Shown in pieces: positions 25,535 to 35,378 of a stretch of 58,748 bases of DNA. The position numbers were made by a program, and so were the translations under genes. A model generated the notes under the pieces. The model was not told the origin of the DNA, searched no databases, and saw only the letters and a program-made list of their open reading frames with translations. Position 1 is the stretch's first letter. Each line of letters begins with the position of its first letter. This stretch comes from Silicimonas sp. (GTDB taxonomy: Bacteria; Pseudomonadota; Alphaproteobacteria; Rhodobacterales; Rhodobacteraceae), in the NCBI GenBank assembly GCA_022826205.1, contig JAJDVJ010000090.1, positions 1 to 58,748 on the forward strand, given 5' to 3'.

Positions 25535-26481
25535 CGGGAAGATCCCCCGATGCGTCGTATGAAGTCTTCGAGCTCGGCAAGCGTGGCTGTGCCTTCCATC
25601 GGCCCGCGTTTGGTTACGGCCAGCGCACCGCTCGCGGCGGCAAGTTGCAATGCCCTCTGTGCATCCGTGCCTCGCAACCATAGCGCGGCAAAGGTGCCGC
25701 CAAAACAGTCGCCTGCGCCAGTCGGATCAATTTCCTGGACCGTGAATGCGTCGATGGCCAGGGCGCCAAGCCTGTCGTGAAAGCTGGCACCGTCCGCACC
25801 GCGCTTGTGAACAATGGCTTGCACGCCGCATTCGAGCAGCTCCTCGACAGCGGCCTCAGGCGCTGTGGACTTCGTCAGGAGGGTGAGCTCGCCACCGCTT
25901 GGCAGAAACAGGTCCGTCATTGAGATCATTCGCGACATTGCTTCAGCAATGCCCTCGGCGGACAGAATTTCGCGCCTTACATTGGGGTCGAAAGAGACCG
26001 TGCCGCCGTTGCCACGAATGACCTTTGCGGCACGGAGATTCAACGCGACAAATTCGGGGCTGGAAAGCGATGACCCCATGACATGCAGATGGTCAGCCGA
26101 ATCAAGCAAGGCCTTGACCGCGTCTGTTGCGTTCAGGCGTCCCGCCGCGCTGTGGAAAATGTTGAATACGAAATCCCTCTCGCCATTCTCTCGATATCGT
26201 ACGAATGCGCTGCCTGTCGGGCGCTCTTTGTCGATGAAGATGCCTGAGACGTCGACGCCGTCTCGGCGAAGCCGGTCGAGGTTCAGGTGGCCGAAGTCGT
26301 CGTCACCGACGGCCGACACGATCGCAACAGGCTGCCCCATCTTGGCAGCCTGATCGGCGAAGATCGCCGGCGCGCCGGATGGGAACGGCCCGGTCAGCGA
26401 CTGAACCTCCCTGAAGCCTTCGCCGATATTGTTGGCCATGATTTCGACCAGGACTTCCCCAATGACAACGATCTTCTTCAT
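25531..26481 (-). CDS. PfkB-family sugar kinase, probably ketohexose (tagatose) kinase
   Basis: 316 residues from the ATG at 26481 (MKKIVVIGEVLVEIM); an in-frame Met 11 residues earlier is less likely. It has the ribokinase-fold features: a GPFPSGAPAIFADQAAKMG substrate block, SFDPNVR, and the ATP-site and catalytic motif DPTGAGDCFGGTFAAL with the general-base Asp. It phosphorylates a free sugar at the primary hydroxyl. Overlap with the GatZ-like gene and divergence from a polyol transporter cluster point to tagatose as the substrate, by inference. First gene of the minus-strand arm. Confidence 0.85.
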   Translation of the reverse strand: MKKIVVIGEVLVEIMANNIGEGFREVQSLTGPFPSGAPAIFADQAAKMGQPVAIVSAVGDDDFGHLNLDRLRRDGVDVSGIFIDKERPTGSAFVRYRENGERDFVFNIFHSAAGRLNATDAVKALLDSADHLHVMGSSLSSPEFVALNLRAAKVIRGNGGTVSFDPNVRREILSAEGIAEAMSRMISMTDLFLPSGGELTLLTKSTAPEAAVEELLECGVQAIVHKRGADGASFHDRLGALAIDAFTVQEIDPTGAGDCFGGTFAALWLRGTDAQRALQLAAASGALAVTKRGPMEGTATLAELEDFIRRIGGSSR

Positions 26482-26641
26482 TGACTCAGTCGGCACGCGA
26501 TACGGCGCCTCCAACCTTTCTGTGAAGTGGTCGCAACCCGCTGCGCTGCGCTCGGCGGACGGTCCGTCTCGGGCCCGCCCAACAGTCTGACTGTGGCTTC
26601 AACCTGGCTCGCCAGACGTAGTAGAGAGAAACTTTCCATGT

Positions 26642-26659
26642 GTCAAAATTGAATTTGAC
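26642..26659. promoter_or_regulatory. Palindromic operator between the divergent arms
   Basis: GTCAAAATTGAATTTGAC: half-sites GTCAAA and TTTGAC. It lies 160 bases upstream of the kinase gene and 63-80 bases before the LacI-type regulator gene, so it could control both. A related palindrome lies at 27848-27867. Confidence 0.65.
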
Positions 26660-26721
26660 TGATCTTCGCCAGAGTATCTATCTTGGGGCAAGTGTGCGCG
26701 ATGTACGGCGTTCCTGGAACC

Positions 26722-27762
26722 ATGGCGAAGCCCAGAATCAACACGATGAAAGAACTGTCGGAGACCATAGGGGTCTCGCGACCGACGCTCTCGAGGTACT
26801 TTCGGGATCCGTCAGCTGTCCGGCCATCGACGTCGAAGAAGATCCAGGAGCGGCTGTCAGAGGTCGACTATGTCTACAACTTCCTGACCACGCGGCAGAA
26901 CAGGAAATCGACGGAACTGATCGGCGTGATCGTCCCAAGTTACAAGGACCTGTTCTTTGCAAGCCTGATCGAGAGCATCGAGCAGTCTGCCCGGGATCTG
27001 GGGTATACGATCATCACCCAAAGCTCCAACGGCGACACCGGTGTCGAAGCCAATGCGGTGCGCAAGTTGCGATCGATGAGCGTCGACGGAGCAATCGTGG
27101 CCCCGATTGGCGTCGGTGCCGATCATGATGCCTTTGCTGCCGCGAGCGAGGACTTTCCGCTGGTGTTCGTTGATTCGAGACCGGTGAGGTCAATGCTCGT
27201 GGCGGATTTCGTTGGCACCGACAACACGCAGAGCATCGGTGCGATAGTGGAATACCTGTGCAGAACAGGTGATCCCCCTGTATTTCTTGGCATGCCGCAT
27301 TTGAACGCCAACGCTGAGGAGCGAGAGCATGCCTATCGTGCGAAGATGCTGGAGCTGAATCACGACGCCAAGGCGATCGAGCCCGCCGTTGCAGGCGGTT
27401 CCTGGGAATTCGAGGCCTTCGGCTATGCAGTCATGGACGATTGCTTTGGCCGCCGGGAGTTCACGAATTCCACGATCCTTTGCGCCAATGACCGTATTGC
27501 CATCGGAGCGATCCGCGCGGCCAACAAGCACGGCCTTTTTTCGCGCGGCGGCATTGCGGGCGGCGGTCTGCGAATTGCGGGCCATGACGACCATCCGCTC
27601 AGCCAGTACATGTTTCCGGCACTTACGACTGTGGCGCAGGATGTCGAGGGCATAGCCGACGCTGCAATCCAGCTGTTGGCACAACGTGCGCGCGGCGGGC
27701 GAAGCACGGAAACTGTCGAGGTCTTTCTCAACGCGGCAATGATGCCCAGAGAGTCCGCCTAG
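26722..27762 (+). CDS. LacI-family transcriptional regulator of the polyol locus
   Basis: 346 residues from the ATG at 26722 (MAKPRINTMKELSETIGVSR); in-frame starts at 26701 (ATG) and 26683 (TTG) exist. The N-terminal helix-turn-helix shows TMKELSETIGVSRPTLSRYF followed by the hinge VRPSTSKKIQERLSEVDY. The periplasmic-binding-protein-like effector domain begins at LIGVIVPSYKDLFFASL. Such proteins bind palindromes and release them when a sugar or sugar phosphate binds. The two palindromes with GTCAAA half-sites, one upstream of this gene and one upstream of the transporter, are its probable targets. The divergent arrangement suggests that it also controls itself and the kinase arm. Confidence 0.9.
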   Translation: MAKPRINTMKELSETIGVSRPTLSRYFRDPSAVRPSTSKKIQERLSEVDYVYNFLTTRQNRKSTELIGVIVPSYKDLFFASLIESIEQSARDLGYTIITQSSNGDTGVEANAVRKLRSMSVDGAIVAPIGVGADHDAFAAASEDFPLVFVDSRPVRSMLVADFVGTDNTQSIGAIVEYLCRTGDPPVFLGMPHLNANAEEREHAYRAKMLELNHDAKAIEPAVAGGSWEFEAFGYAVMDDCFGRREFTNSTILCANDRIAIGAIRAANKHGLFSRGGIAGGGLRIAGHDDHPLSQYMFPALTTVAQDVEGIADAAIQLLAQRARGGRSTETVEVFLNAAMMPRESA

Positions 27763-27847
27763 CCGACGTAATTCGGGCATCCTCCGGCGATAGCGGGTTC
27801 GAGATTCCTCTTGACTCCGAATCTTTCCTCGTCATATTTTTACGCGC

Positions 27848-27867
27848 GTCAAAATCATGACTTTTAC
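27848..27867. promoter_or_regulatory. Palindromic operator upstream of the polyol transporter operon
   Basis: GTCAAAATCATGACTTTTAC, 24 bases before the transporter binding-protein gene. Its complement reads GTAAAAGTCATGATTTTGAC, so it is a 20-base imperfect palindrome with centre TCATGA. The GTCAAA half-site is shared with 26642-26659. Confidence 0.65.
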
Positions 27868-27890
27868 ATGTGTCCAAAAGGGAGGACTGA

Positions 27891-29216
27891 ATGCCTACGA
27901 AACACACACTGCTAAGCACGGCAGTCGGCTTTGGGATTGCGGCGCTCGCATCCACGGCCGTGGCGGAAGAAATCACGATCGCGACTGTCAACAACGCTGA
28001 CATGATCGTAATGCAAAAGCTCGCTCCACAGTGGGAGGAAGCAACCGGCAACTCGATCAACTGGGTTGTCCTCGAAGAAAACGTGCTCCGTCAGCGGACC
28101 ACGCAAGACATCGCCACCGGAGGTGGTTCGTTCGACATCATGTTCATTGGTGCATACGAGACGCCGATCTGGGGAGCCAACGGCTGGCTGACGTCACTGA
28201 ATGACTTCGGCGATGATCCCGACTATGATCTGGAAGACATATTCCAACTGGTGCGGAACGGTCTGTCTGCCGACGGCAACCTTTACGCGGTGCCGCTCTA
28301 TTCCGAGACCTCGTTCACCTTCTATCGCACGGACCTGTTCGAAAAGGCCGGCATTGAGCCGCCGACGGAGCAGATCACCTACACTGAATTTGCCGAGATG
28401 GCTGCCAAGCTCCACGATCCGGACAATGGCGTCTTCGGCACCTGTCAGCGCGGCAAGGCTGGTTGGGGCGAGAACATGGCGTTCGTCGGCACCATGGCCA
28501 ACGCGTTCGGAGCACGCTGGTTCGACATGGACTGGAATCCTCAACTTGACAGCCCTGAGTGGAATGCCGCGATCACCTACTACGTCGACTTGATGAACAA
28601 CTCCGGGCCTCCGGGTGCAACCGCAAACGGGCACAACGAAAACCGCGCCCTGTTCAAGGACGGCAAGTGCGCAACCTGGGTTGACGCGACTTCTGCCGCC
28701 AACGACGTTCGCAATCCCGCGACGTCCAACGTCGCCGACGTCACAGACTTTTTCCAGGCACCCAAGCAAGAAACGGACAAGGGCACTGGCTGGTTCTGGT
28801 CGTGGGCCCTTGCCATCCCGGCAAGCTCTCAGAAGGCTGACGTCGCCAAGGACTTCCTGAAGTGGGCGACTTCGAAGGAGTACTTCCAGATGGTCGGCGA
28901 CACCGAAGGTTGGGTTGCCGTGCCTAGTGGCACCCGTGCCTCCATTCACGAAGACCCGCGTCTTCTGGAGGCTGCACCATTCGCCGAAACCATCAAGACC
29001 GCGATCTTCTCGGTCGATCCGGCCGACCCGACGCGTGACCCGGTCCCGTACACTGGCGTTCAGTTCGTGGCGATCCCGGAGTTCCAAGGCATCGGCAACT
29101 ACGTCGGGCAGCAGGTCGCAGCGGCGTTGGCCGGTCAGATGACTGTTGAACAGGCTCTGGCCAACAGCCAGCAATTTGCGGTCCGCGAAATGACCAAGGC
29201 GGGTTACATCAAGTAA
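27891..29216 (+). CDS. smoE: Polyol ABC transporter substrate-binding protein (SmoE-like)
   Basis: 441 residues. A signal peptide spans residues 1-25 (ending STAVAEE), so the protein is periplasmic. The mature part is a family 1 sugar-binding protein: NNADMIVMQKLAPQWEEATG, DIMFIGAYETPIWGANGWL and a C-terminal AREMTKAGYIK-type end. It is followed by two permeases, an ATPase and polyol dehydrogenases in the order of the smo (sorbitol/mannitol) operon of Rhodobacter sphaeroides, so it should bind hexitols. The ribosome site GGGAGG lies at 27881-27886. The hairpin at 29230 follows immediately. Confidence 0.9.
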   Translation: MPTKHTLLSTAVGFGIAALASTAVAEEITIATVNNADMIVMQKLAPQWEEATGNSINWVVLEENVLRQRTTQDIATGGGSFDIMFIGAYETPIWGANGWLTSLNDFGDDPDYDLEDIFQLVRNGLSADGNLYAVPLYSETSFTFYRTDLFEKAGIEPPTEQITYTEFAEMAAKLHDPDNGVFGTCQRGKAGWGENMAFVGTMANAFGARWFDMDWNPQLDSPEWNAAITYYVDLMNNSGPPGATANGHNENRALFKDGKCATWVDATSAANDVRNPATSNVADVTDFFQAPKQETDKGTGWFWSWALAIPASSQKADVAKDFLKWATSKEYFQMVGDTEGWVAVPSGTRASIHEDPRLLEAAPFAETIKTAIFSVDPADPTRDPVPYTGVQFVAIPEFQGIGNYVGQQVAAALAGQMTVEQALANSQQFAVREMTKAGYIK

Positions 29217-29229
29217 CTTCCGCTCTGAG

Positions 29230-29256
29230 TGGGCCGGAGCTTCATGCTTCGGCCCA
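29230..29256. terminator. Hairpin after the binding-protein gene (attenuator or mRNA-stabilising)
   Basis: A stem of 11 pairs, one of them G-T: TGGGCCGGAGC pairs with GCTTCGGCCCA around a TTCAT loop. It lies 14 bases after the smoE stop, and the operon continues after 130 bases. No strong T-run follows, so it may slow RNA decay and give more binding protein than permease. Confidence 0.7.
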
Positions 29257-29385
29257 TTTCGATTTGCGACGCCTGAATGCTAGCGATTTGGCAAGGGCCC
29301 AAACTATGCTAGAATTCAGGCAAAGGCCTAAGCTGGGCTCATTCTCAAATGCTGATCCGCAATTCGTTTTGGGAGGGCAATTCGA

Positions 29386-30258
29386 ATGGCCACGAAAGCG
29401 TCCCGATCCGCCGCGCGATTGATGATCTCGCCCGCCGTGCTGTTGCTTCTCGGCTGGATGCTCGTTCCGCTCTGTCTAACCCTATATTTTTCGTTCCTGC
29501 GATACAACCTCCTGCAGATCGGTGCGACACCGTTTGCGGGCTGGGAAAACTATTACTGGTTCGTCACGGATCCCAGCTTCAAGGCCGCGATCCAAAATAC
29601 GCTGGTGTTGGTCGGAGGCGTGTTGGCCATCACGACGATCGGCGGCCTCTTCGCCGCGATTCTGCTGGACCGCCCGATGTTCGGCACCGGGATCATCCGC
29701 ATCATGGTCATCGCGCCATTCTTCGTGATGCCCACCGTGTCGGCGCTTGTCTGGAAGAACATGTTCATGAACCCGGTGAACGGCATCTTCGGGCGCATCG
29801 CCACGAGTCTGGGCTTTCAACCCGTCGACTTTTTCGGCCAAATCCCGTTGGCGTCGATCATCATCATTGTGTCCTGGACATGGTTGCCGTTCGCGACATT
29901 GATCCTGCTGACGGCGCTGCAATCGCTTGATCAAGAGCAATTGGAAGCCGCCGAGATGGACGGCGCGGGCTGGTGGAGCAGGTTCTGGTTCATCATGCTG
30001 CCGCACCTGGCTCGCGCGATCACCGTCGTGATCTTGATCCAGACGATCTTTCTTCTGTCGATTTTTGCCGAAATCCTCGTGACCACCAATGGCGGTCCCG
30101 GAACGGCGACCACAAACCTGACGTACCTGATCTATGTCTCGTCACTTCTGCAGTTCGATGTTGGCATGGGCAGTGCTGGAGGTGTCATCGCCATCATCCT
30201 GGCCAACATCGTTGCGATCTTCCTGATGCGGATGATCGGCAAGAACCTCGACGCGTAG
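29386..30258 (+). CDS. smoF: Polyol ABC transporter permease (SmoF-like)
   Basis: 290 residues, six membrane segments. The cytoplasmic EAA loop that contacts the ATPase reads EAAEMDGAGWWSRFWFIMLP. It forms a heterodimer with the next gene product in the inner membrane. The leader before it (29257-29385) contains no gene. The start ATG at 29386 is preceded by GGGAGGG at 29371-29377. Confidence 0.92.
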   Translation: MATKASRSAARLMISPAVLLLLGWMLVPLCLTLYFSFLRYNLLQIGATPFAGWENYYWFVTDPSFKAAIQNTLVLVGGVLAITTIGGLFAAILLDRPMFGTGIIRIMVIAPFFVMPTVSALVWKNMFMNPVNGIFGRIATSLGFQPVDFFGQIPLASIIIIVSWTWLPFATLILLTALQSLDQEQLEAAEMDGAGWWSRFWFIMLPHLARAITVVILIQTIFLLSIFAEILVTTNGGPGTATTNLTYLIYVSSLLQFDVGMGSAGGVIAIILANIVAIFLMRMIGKNLDA

Positions 30259-30270
30259 GGAGCAGAGGTC

Positions 30271-31104
30271 ATGGCACGCGCGGTCTCAAACCGAACCAAA
30301 GTCGCCAACACCGCCATTGCCGGTGCGCTCGGGTTCCTGATGTTCTTTCCGATCCTCTGGATCCTCTTCCTCGCGTTCAAGACGGAAGAGGACGCGATCC
30401 GGGCGCCATTGGAGGTGTTGTTCGGTTCTGGCTGGACGATGGAGAGTTTCGCAACAGTTCAGGCCCGGTCGGACTATTTCAAGCACTTCTCCAACTCCGT
30501 GATCATCTCGCTTGGATCCACATTCCTTGGTCTCTTGGTTGCCATTCCGGCGGCTTGGTCGATGGCGTTCGTTCCGTCCAAGCATACCAGGAACGTGCTG
30601 ATGTGGATGTTGTCGACGAAAATGTTGCCGCCTGTCGGCGTCCTCGTGCCCATCTACCTGATCTTCCGTGACCTGGAGCTTCTGGATACCCGCTTTGGTC
30701 TGACGATCGTGCTGATGCTGATCAACCTGCCGATCATCATCTGGATGCTCTATACCTACTTCAAGGAAATCCCGGGGGAAATTCTGGAAGCGGCACGAAT
30801 GGATGGCGCGACCCTGCGTGCGGAAATCCTATACGTGCTGACGCCGATGGCGATCCCCGGAATGGCCTCGACCGTTCTCTTGAACATCATCCTGGCTTGG
30901 AACGAGGCGTTCTGGACGATCAACCTAACAGCTTCAAATGCCGCGCCGCTGACGCAGTTCATCACCAGCTATTCCAGCCCAGAGGGCTTGTTCTACGCAA
31001 AGCTCAGCGCGGCTTCCGTCATGGCAATTGCGCCGATCCTGATCATGGGCTGGTTCAGCCAGAAACAGCTCGTCCGCGGCCTGACCTTCGGCGCGGTGAA
31101 GTAA
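30271..31104 (+). CDS. smoG: Polyol ABC transporter permease (SmoG-like)
   Basis: 277 residues, six membrane segments. The EAA loop reads [20 protein letters not shown]. Ends [13 protein letters not shown], the common end of sugar permeases of this class. It starts 12 bases after smoF and ends 10 bases before the ATPase gene, so one operon. Confidence 0.93.
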   Translation: MARAVSNRTKVANTAIAGALGFLMFFPILWILFLAFKTEEDAIRAPLEVLFGSGWTMESFATVQARSDYFKHFSNSVIISLGSTFLGLLVAIPAAWSMAFVPSKHTRNVLMWMLSTKMLPPVGVLVPIYLIFRDLELLDTRFGLTIVLMLINLPIIIWMLYTYFKEIPGEILEAARMDGATLRAEILYVLTPMAIPGMASTVLLNIILAWNEAFWTINLTASNAAPLTQFITSYSSPEGLFYAKLSAASVMAIAPILIMGWFSQKQLVRGLTFGAVK

Positions 31105-31114
31105 GGAACAGAAA

Positions 31115-32116
31115 ATGGGACAGATTCAGCTTAAGCAGGTCAGCAAATCCTTCGGTGATGTTGAAGTGATTCCGCCGCTGGACCTGCAAATCGAGGATGG
31201 AGAATTCGTCGTCTTCGTCGGTCCATCTGGATGCGGCAAGTCCACGCTATTGCGGTTGATTGCCGGGTTGGAGGACGTCACTTCCGGCAGCATCGACATC
31301 GACGGCGATGACGCAACCGCCGTTCCTCCCGCCAAGCGCGGCTTGGCGATGGTGTTCCAGTCCTATGCGCTTTACCCGCATATGTCGGTCAGGAAGAACA
31401 TCGCCTTTCCGCTGAAGATGGCCAAGATGGACAAGTCCGAAGTCGACAAGCGGGTGGCCAATGCCGCCAGCGTGCTGAACTTGACAGATTACATCGACCG
31501 CCGGCCCAGTCAGCTCTCTGGCGGCCAACGTCAGCGTGTCGCCATCGGCCGCGCGATCGTGCGTGAACCTGCAGCGTTCCTGTTCGACGAACCGCTTTCC
31601 AACCTCGACGCGGCTCTGCGCGTCGGCATGCGGCTGGAAATCAGCGAGTTGCACAAGCGCCTCGACACAACGATGATCTACGTCACTCATGACCAGGTCG
31701 AGGCGATGACAATGGCGGACAAGATTGTCGTGCTGCAGGCTGGCGTGATTGAACAGGTGGGCTCTCCGCTGGATCTCTACCGAACACCGCGCAACAAGTT
31801 TGTGGCGGGATTCATCGGCTCACCCAAGATGAACTTCATCGAAGGTGCCGAGGGGCAAAAACACGGTGCCCACGCGATCGGCATCCGGCCCGAGCATATC
31901 GATGTTGGCAACAGTGGCCCATGGAAGGGCGTGGTCGGAGTGGCAGAGCACCTCGGGTCGGACACTTTCTTCCACATTCACGACACGGGATTGGCAGATC
32001 CCTTGACGGTGCGCGCCTCAGGCGAGGTAGCGTTCAGTTACGGTGACACGATCCATCTGACGCCACGCGAAGACCGAATTCACAAGTTTGACGAACGAGG
32101 GATTCGGATCGCATGA
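31115..32116 (+). CDS. smoK: Polyol ABC transporter ATP-binding protein (SmoK-like)
   Basis: 333 residues. Walker [10 protein letters not shown], signature LSGGQRQR, Walker [13 protein letters not shown] and the switch histidine in YVTHD are intact. The C-terminal regulatory beta-domain of MalK-type ATPases follows ([11 protein letters not shown]). It powers uptake by SmoFG. The stop overlaps the dehydrogenase ATG (ATGA at 32113). Confidence 0.93.
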   Translation: MGQIQLKQVSKSFGDVEVIPPLDLQIEDGEFVVFVGPSGCGKSTLLRLIAGLEDVTSGSIDIDGDDATAVPPAKRGLAMVFQSYALYPHMSVRKNIAFPLKMAKMDKSEVDKRVANAASVLNLTDYIDRRPSQLSGGQRQRVAIGRAIVREPAAFLFDEPLSNLDAALRVGMRLEISELHKRLDTTMIYVTHDQVEAMTMADKIVVLQAGVIEQVGSPLDLYRTPRNKFVAGFIGSPKMNFIEGAEGQKHGAHAIGIRPEHIDVGNSGPWKGVVGVAEHLGSDTFFHIHDTGLADPLTVRASGEVAFSYGDTIHLTPREDRIHKFDERGIRIA

Positions 32117-32877
32117 AGCGATTGGACGGGAAGGTAGCGCTCGTAACCGGCGGTGCGCGCGGCATTGGACGTGCGATCTGCGAGGCCTACGCGCGTGAGG
32201 GTGCCAAGGTCGCAGTCGCCGACCTTCTGGAGGTCGACGCGCTTGAGACTGCAGAGGCCATCGGTGGCATGGCAGTCATGATGAATGTAACCGACATAGA
32301 TTCAATTCAGACCGGCGTCGCGGAGGTCGAAGAGGCGTGGGGAGGAATCGACATACTGGTCAACAGCGCCGGCATCTTCAACATGGCGTCGATCGACAAG
32401 ATCACGCCCGAAGATTATCGCCGCCAGTACGACGTCAACGTTGGCGGCACGATTTTCGCGTGCCAAGCGGTCATTCCGTCGATGAAGAAGCGCGGCGGCG
32501 GCGCAATCATCAATTTCGCCAGTCAGGCAGGGCGCCGGGGCGAGCCGAACATCACCATCTACTGCTCGACCAAGGCGGCGGTAATCTCGATCACGCAATC
32601 GCTCGCCCTGGAACTGGCGGGTGACAACATACGTGTCAACGGCATCGCGCCGGGCGTCATCGACACTCCGATGTGGGATGTAGTGGACGGAAAATTTGCA
32701 GAATACGAGAACAAGCCCAAGGGCCAGAAGAAGCGTGAGGTCGGCGAGTCCGTTCCGTTGGGTCGTATGGGCGATCCGGCGGACGTCGCCGATCCCTGCG
32801 TATTCCTGGCCTCGACCGATTCGCGTTACATCACCGCCCAGACGCTGAATGTGGACGGCGGAAACTGGATGAGTTGA
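32113..32877 (+). CDS. smoS: Sorbitol/galactitol dehydrogenase, short-chain type (SmoS-like)
   Basis: 254 residues, classical SDR. The NAD loop is TGGARGIG at residues 12-19, NSAG follows near 87, and the active site contains Ser in INFASQAGR and the YxxxK motif as YCSTK. The C-terminus (DGGNWMS) is close to that of Rhodobacter sorbitol dehydrogenase, which oxidises glucitol to fructose and also galactitol to tagatose. That double use fits the tagatose-type kinase in the divergent arm. The gene overlaps smoK before it and mtlK after it. Confidence 0.88.
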   Translation: MKRLDGKVALVTGGARGIGRAICEAYAREGAKVAVADLLEVDALETAEAIGGMAVMMNVTDIDSIQTGVAEVEEAWGGIDILVNSAGIFNMASIDKITPEDYRRQYDVNVGGTIFACQAVIPSMKKRGGGAIINFASQAGRRGEPNITIYCSTKAAVISITQSLALELAGDNIRVNGIAPGVIDTPMWDVVDGKFAEYENKPKGQKKREVGESVPLGRMGDPADVADPCVFLASTDSRYITAQTLNVDGGNWMS

Positions 32878-34385
32878 TGCCTGATCCGGTAAAGCTGTCC
32901 ACCGCCAACCTGGGCAGGCTGCCCGAAGTCGTGCTGGTTCCCACCTATGATCGGTCGCAGCTGACCCCAGGCATCGTGCATATCGGGCTGGGCAATTTCC
33001 ATCGAGGACATCAGGCCTGGTACTTGCATCGGCTGATGCAGCAGGGTCTGGCGCGTGACTGGGCCATCGTCGGTGCAGGCGTGCGTCCCTTCGACGAGGC
33101 GCAGCGGCGGAAGATGGCGGCGCAGGACTATCTGACGACGCTGATCGAGCTGGATCCGGAGGGCAGCTCTGTCGAGGTCGTGGGCTCCATGATCGACTAC
33201 GTGCCCGTCGCACCCGGTAACGGTCCACTGATCGAATGCATGGCCGATCCTTCGATCCGCATCGTGGCGATGACCGTCACTGAGGGCGGTTATTTCATCG
33301 ATCCCGCGTCCAAGGGCTTCGATGCCGGTCACGCCGACATCCAGCACGACGCTGCCAATCCCGGTACGCCGCGCACCGCATTCGGCGCCATCATTGCCGC
33401 CCTGGCGCAGCGGCGCGCAGCGGGTTCCGGGCCGTTCACGCTGCAAAGCTGCGACAATCTGCAGGGCAACGGCGCGATCATGCGCCAGACCGTGCTGTCG
33501 CTGGCGAGGCTTTCGGATCCCGATCTGGCCGATTGGATTGATGCCAACTGCAGCTTTCCCGACTCGATGGTGGACTGCATTGTACCCGCGACTGGCCCCA
33601 ACGAACTTGCCATGGTGCGTGCCCACGGCATCGACGATGCGGTGCCGGTCACGCATGAGAATTTTCGCCAATGGGTGATCGAGGACGATTTCTGCGCCAG
33701 CCGCCCGCCATGGGAAAAGGTCGGCGTGACGATCACGGACCAGGTGAACGAATACGAGGCGATGAAGATCCGCATCCTGAATGGCGGGCATCAGGTGATT
33801 TCCAACACCGGCGAAATCCTGTCGGTCGTGACAATTTCTGGTTGCATGGAGCACCCGCTGATCGGTCGGTTGTTCCGCAAAGTGGCGATTGAGGAGATTG
33901 TGCCGCATGTCCATGCGGTGCCCGGCATGACGCCGCAAGCCTATGTTGACCTGATCGACCTGCGGTTTTCCAACCCGAGGATCGTCGACACGACGCGTCG
34001 GGTGGCCTTTGACGGCTCGTCCCGGCACACCGGATTCATCCTGCCAGTGGTGCGTGATGCCTTGGTGGCAAAGGCGCCGATCGCGGGCCTCGCCCTGACA
34101 GAGGCGCTCTGGGCACGCATGTGCGAGGGCACCCGGGAAGACGGAAGCTTGATCGAGCCCAACGATCCGATTTGGGACAAACTGACGGCCGCGGCGAAAG
34201 CGGCACGAGAGAACCCGCAGGCCTGGCTCGAACAGCGCGCGCTCTACGGCGATCTGGCGGACAATTCCCGCTTCGCCGATGCGTTTGCCCGCTGGCTCAC
34301 CCTGATTTGGTCCGAAGGTCTCGAAACCGCGCTAAGCCAGTATCTTGGAAATTGGGCCCCCAGAACGTCCTACCCGGAGTGTTGA
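32877..34385 (+). CDS. mtlK: Mannitol 2-dehydrogenase (long-chain polyol dehydrogenase)
   Basis: 502 residues from the ATG at 32877, which shares one base with the smoS stop (TGATG). Family marks are IVHIGLGNFHRGHQAWYLHRL near the N-terminus (NAD binding), MTVTEGGYF, and the catalytic Lys block MKIRILNGGHQ. It oxidises mannitol (and often arabitol or sorbitol) to the ketose with NAD, as a monomer in the cytoplasm. The C-terminus has a tail not common to all members. A decayed relative of its last 100 residues lies at 35705-36115. Confidence 0.93.
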   Translation: MPDPVKLSTANLGRLPEVVLVPTYDRSQLTPGIVHIGLGNFHRGHQAWYLHRLMQQGLARDWAIVGAGVRPFDEAQRRKMAAQDYLTTLIELDPEGSSVEVVGSMIDYVPVAPGNGPLIECMADPSIRIVAMTVTEGGYFIDPASKGFDAGHADIQHDAANPGTPRTAFGAIIAALAQRRAAGSGPFTLQSCDNLQGNGAIMRQTVLSLARLSDPDLADWIDANCSFPDSMVDCIVPATGPNELAMVRAHGIDDAVPVTHENFRQWVIEDDFCASRPPWEKVGVTITDQVNEYEAMKIRILNGGHQVISNTGEILSVVTISGCMEHPLIGRLFRKVAIEEIVPHVHAVPGMTPQAYVDLIDLRFSNPRIVDTTRRVAFDGSSRHTGFILPVVRDALVAKAPIAGLALTEALWARMCEGTREDGSLIEPNDPIWDKLTAAAKAARENPQAWLEQRALYGDLADNSRFADAFARWLTLIWSEGLETALSQYLGNWAPRTSYPEC

Positions 34386-35378
34386 ATGAAGGCAGTTTGG
34401 TTCCCGTCTCCAAACGACGTAAGAGTCGGCACTTTGCCCGTTCCCGACCTGGGTCAAGGGGAGGTGCTGGTCTGCGTCAAGGCAAGTGGAATTTGTCACA
34501 CCGACATCGAGGTGATGCGCGGCAACTACGGAACATCAACGTATCCGATTGTGCCCGGCCATGAGTTCGCGGGTGAGATCGCAGAGATCGGTACGGATGT
34601 TTCAGGCTTCTCCATTGGTGATCGCGTTGTCGTCGATCCCAATCTCCACTGTGGCGCTTGCCGGGCGTGCCTGCGAGGCTGGGCGCACCTCTGCGAAGAC
34701 CTCGGAGCTTACGGCGTCACTGTCAACGGCGGTTTCGCGGAATATTGCACAGTGTGCGCTGACGCCGTTCACGCGATCGGCGACATGAGTTTCGCCGAGG
34801 CTGCGCTGGCAGAGCCTATGGGATGTGTTCTGAACGGTCTCTCACCGTTTCAGGATCGAATTGTCGAACGCGCCATCATCTTCGGCACCGGACCGATGGG
34901 GCTCTTGATGGGGCTCGCGCTCAAGTCACGCGGAACGGCTGAAGTGATCATGGTTGACCGGGTTGACGACCGGCTGGGCAGGGCCGAGAGCGTCGGCTTG
35001 CGCGCGATCAATGCCGGCGCCGACGAGATGGCCAGACTGACTAGGACATGCGACTTGGCCGTCGACGCCACCGGCGTTCCAGCTGTCGTCGAGAAACTGC
35101 CGGAGTATGTCGGAAATGGCGGTGCAGTGTTGATTTTCGGTGTTTGTCCGTCAGACGCAAGGATAGCCGTTTCTCCGTTTGAGGTCTTCCGCCGCCAGCT
35201 TTCGCTATTTGGAACGCATTCGCTGAACCACAACATTCCCGACGCGCTGGAATTGCTCAAAGCAGTTGGAGGAGGCGTGCAACAGGTCGTCAGTCATCAG
35301 TTGCAAATCGAAGAAATTGCTACGGTCATGGCAGGCCGACACCTGCCTGGAAGCATGAAAGTCCAGATGGCATTGTAA
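34386..35378 (+). CDS. Zinc-containing alcohol dehydrogenase, probably a polyol dehydrogenase
   Basis: 330 residues, starting directly after the mtlK stop. The catalytic zinc site includes Cys (GICHTDIEV) and GHEFAGEI; the structural zinc site is formed by the four Cys of LHCGACRACLRGWAHLCE. The nucleotide loop reads GTGPMGLLMG. Medium-chain enzymes of this kind oxidise sorbitol, xylitol, threitol or galactitol; the substrate is not shown by sequence. As the third dehydrogenase of the operon it would widen the range of polyols used. Confidence 0.85.
   Translation: MKAVWFPSPNDVRVGTLPVPDLGQGEVLVCVKASGICHTDIEVMRGNYGTSTYPIVPGHEFAGEIAEIGTDVSGFSIGDRVVVDPNLHCGACRACLRGWAHLCEDLGAYGVTVNGGFAEYCTVCADAVHAIGDMSFAEAALAEPMGCVLNGLSPFQDRIVERAIIFGTGPMGLLMGLALKSRGTAEVIMVDRVDDRLGRAESVGLRAINAGADEMARLTRTCDLAVDATGVPAVVEKLPEYVGNGGAVLIFGVCPSDARIAVSPFEVFRRQLSLFGTHSLNHNIPDALELLKAVGGGVQQVVSHQLQIEEIATVMAGRHLPGSMKVQMAL

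Noticed and set aside
24281..25780. 499-residue open frame on the plus strand
   Set aside because: Antisense to the GatZ-like gene and the kinase; composition typical of a shadow frame.
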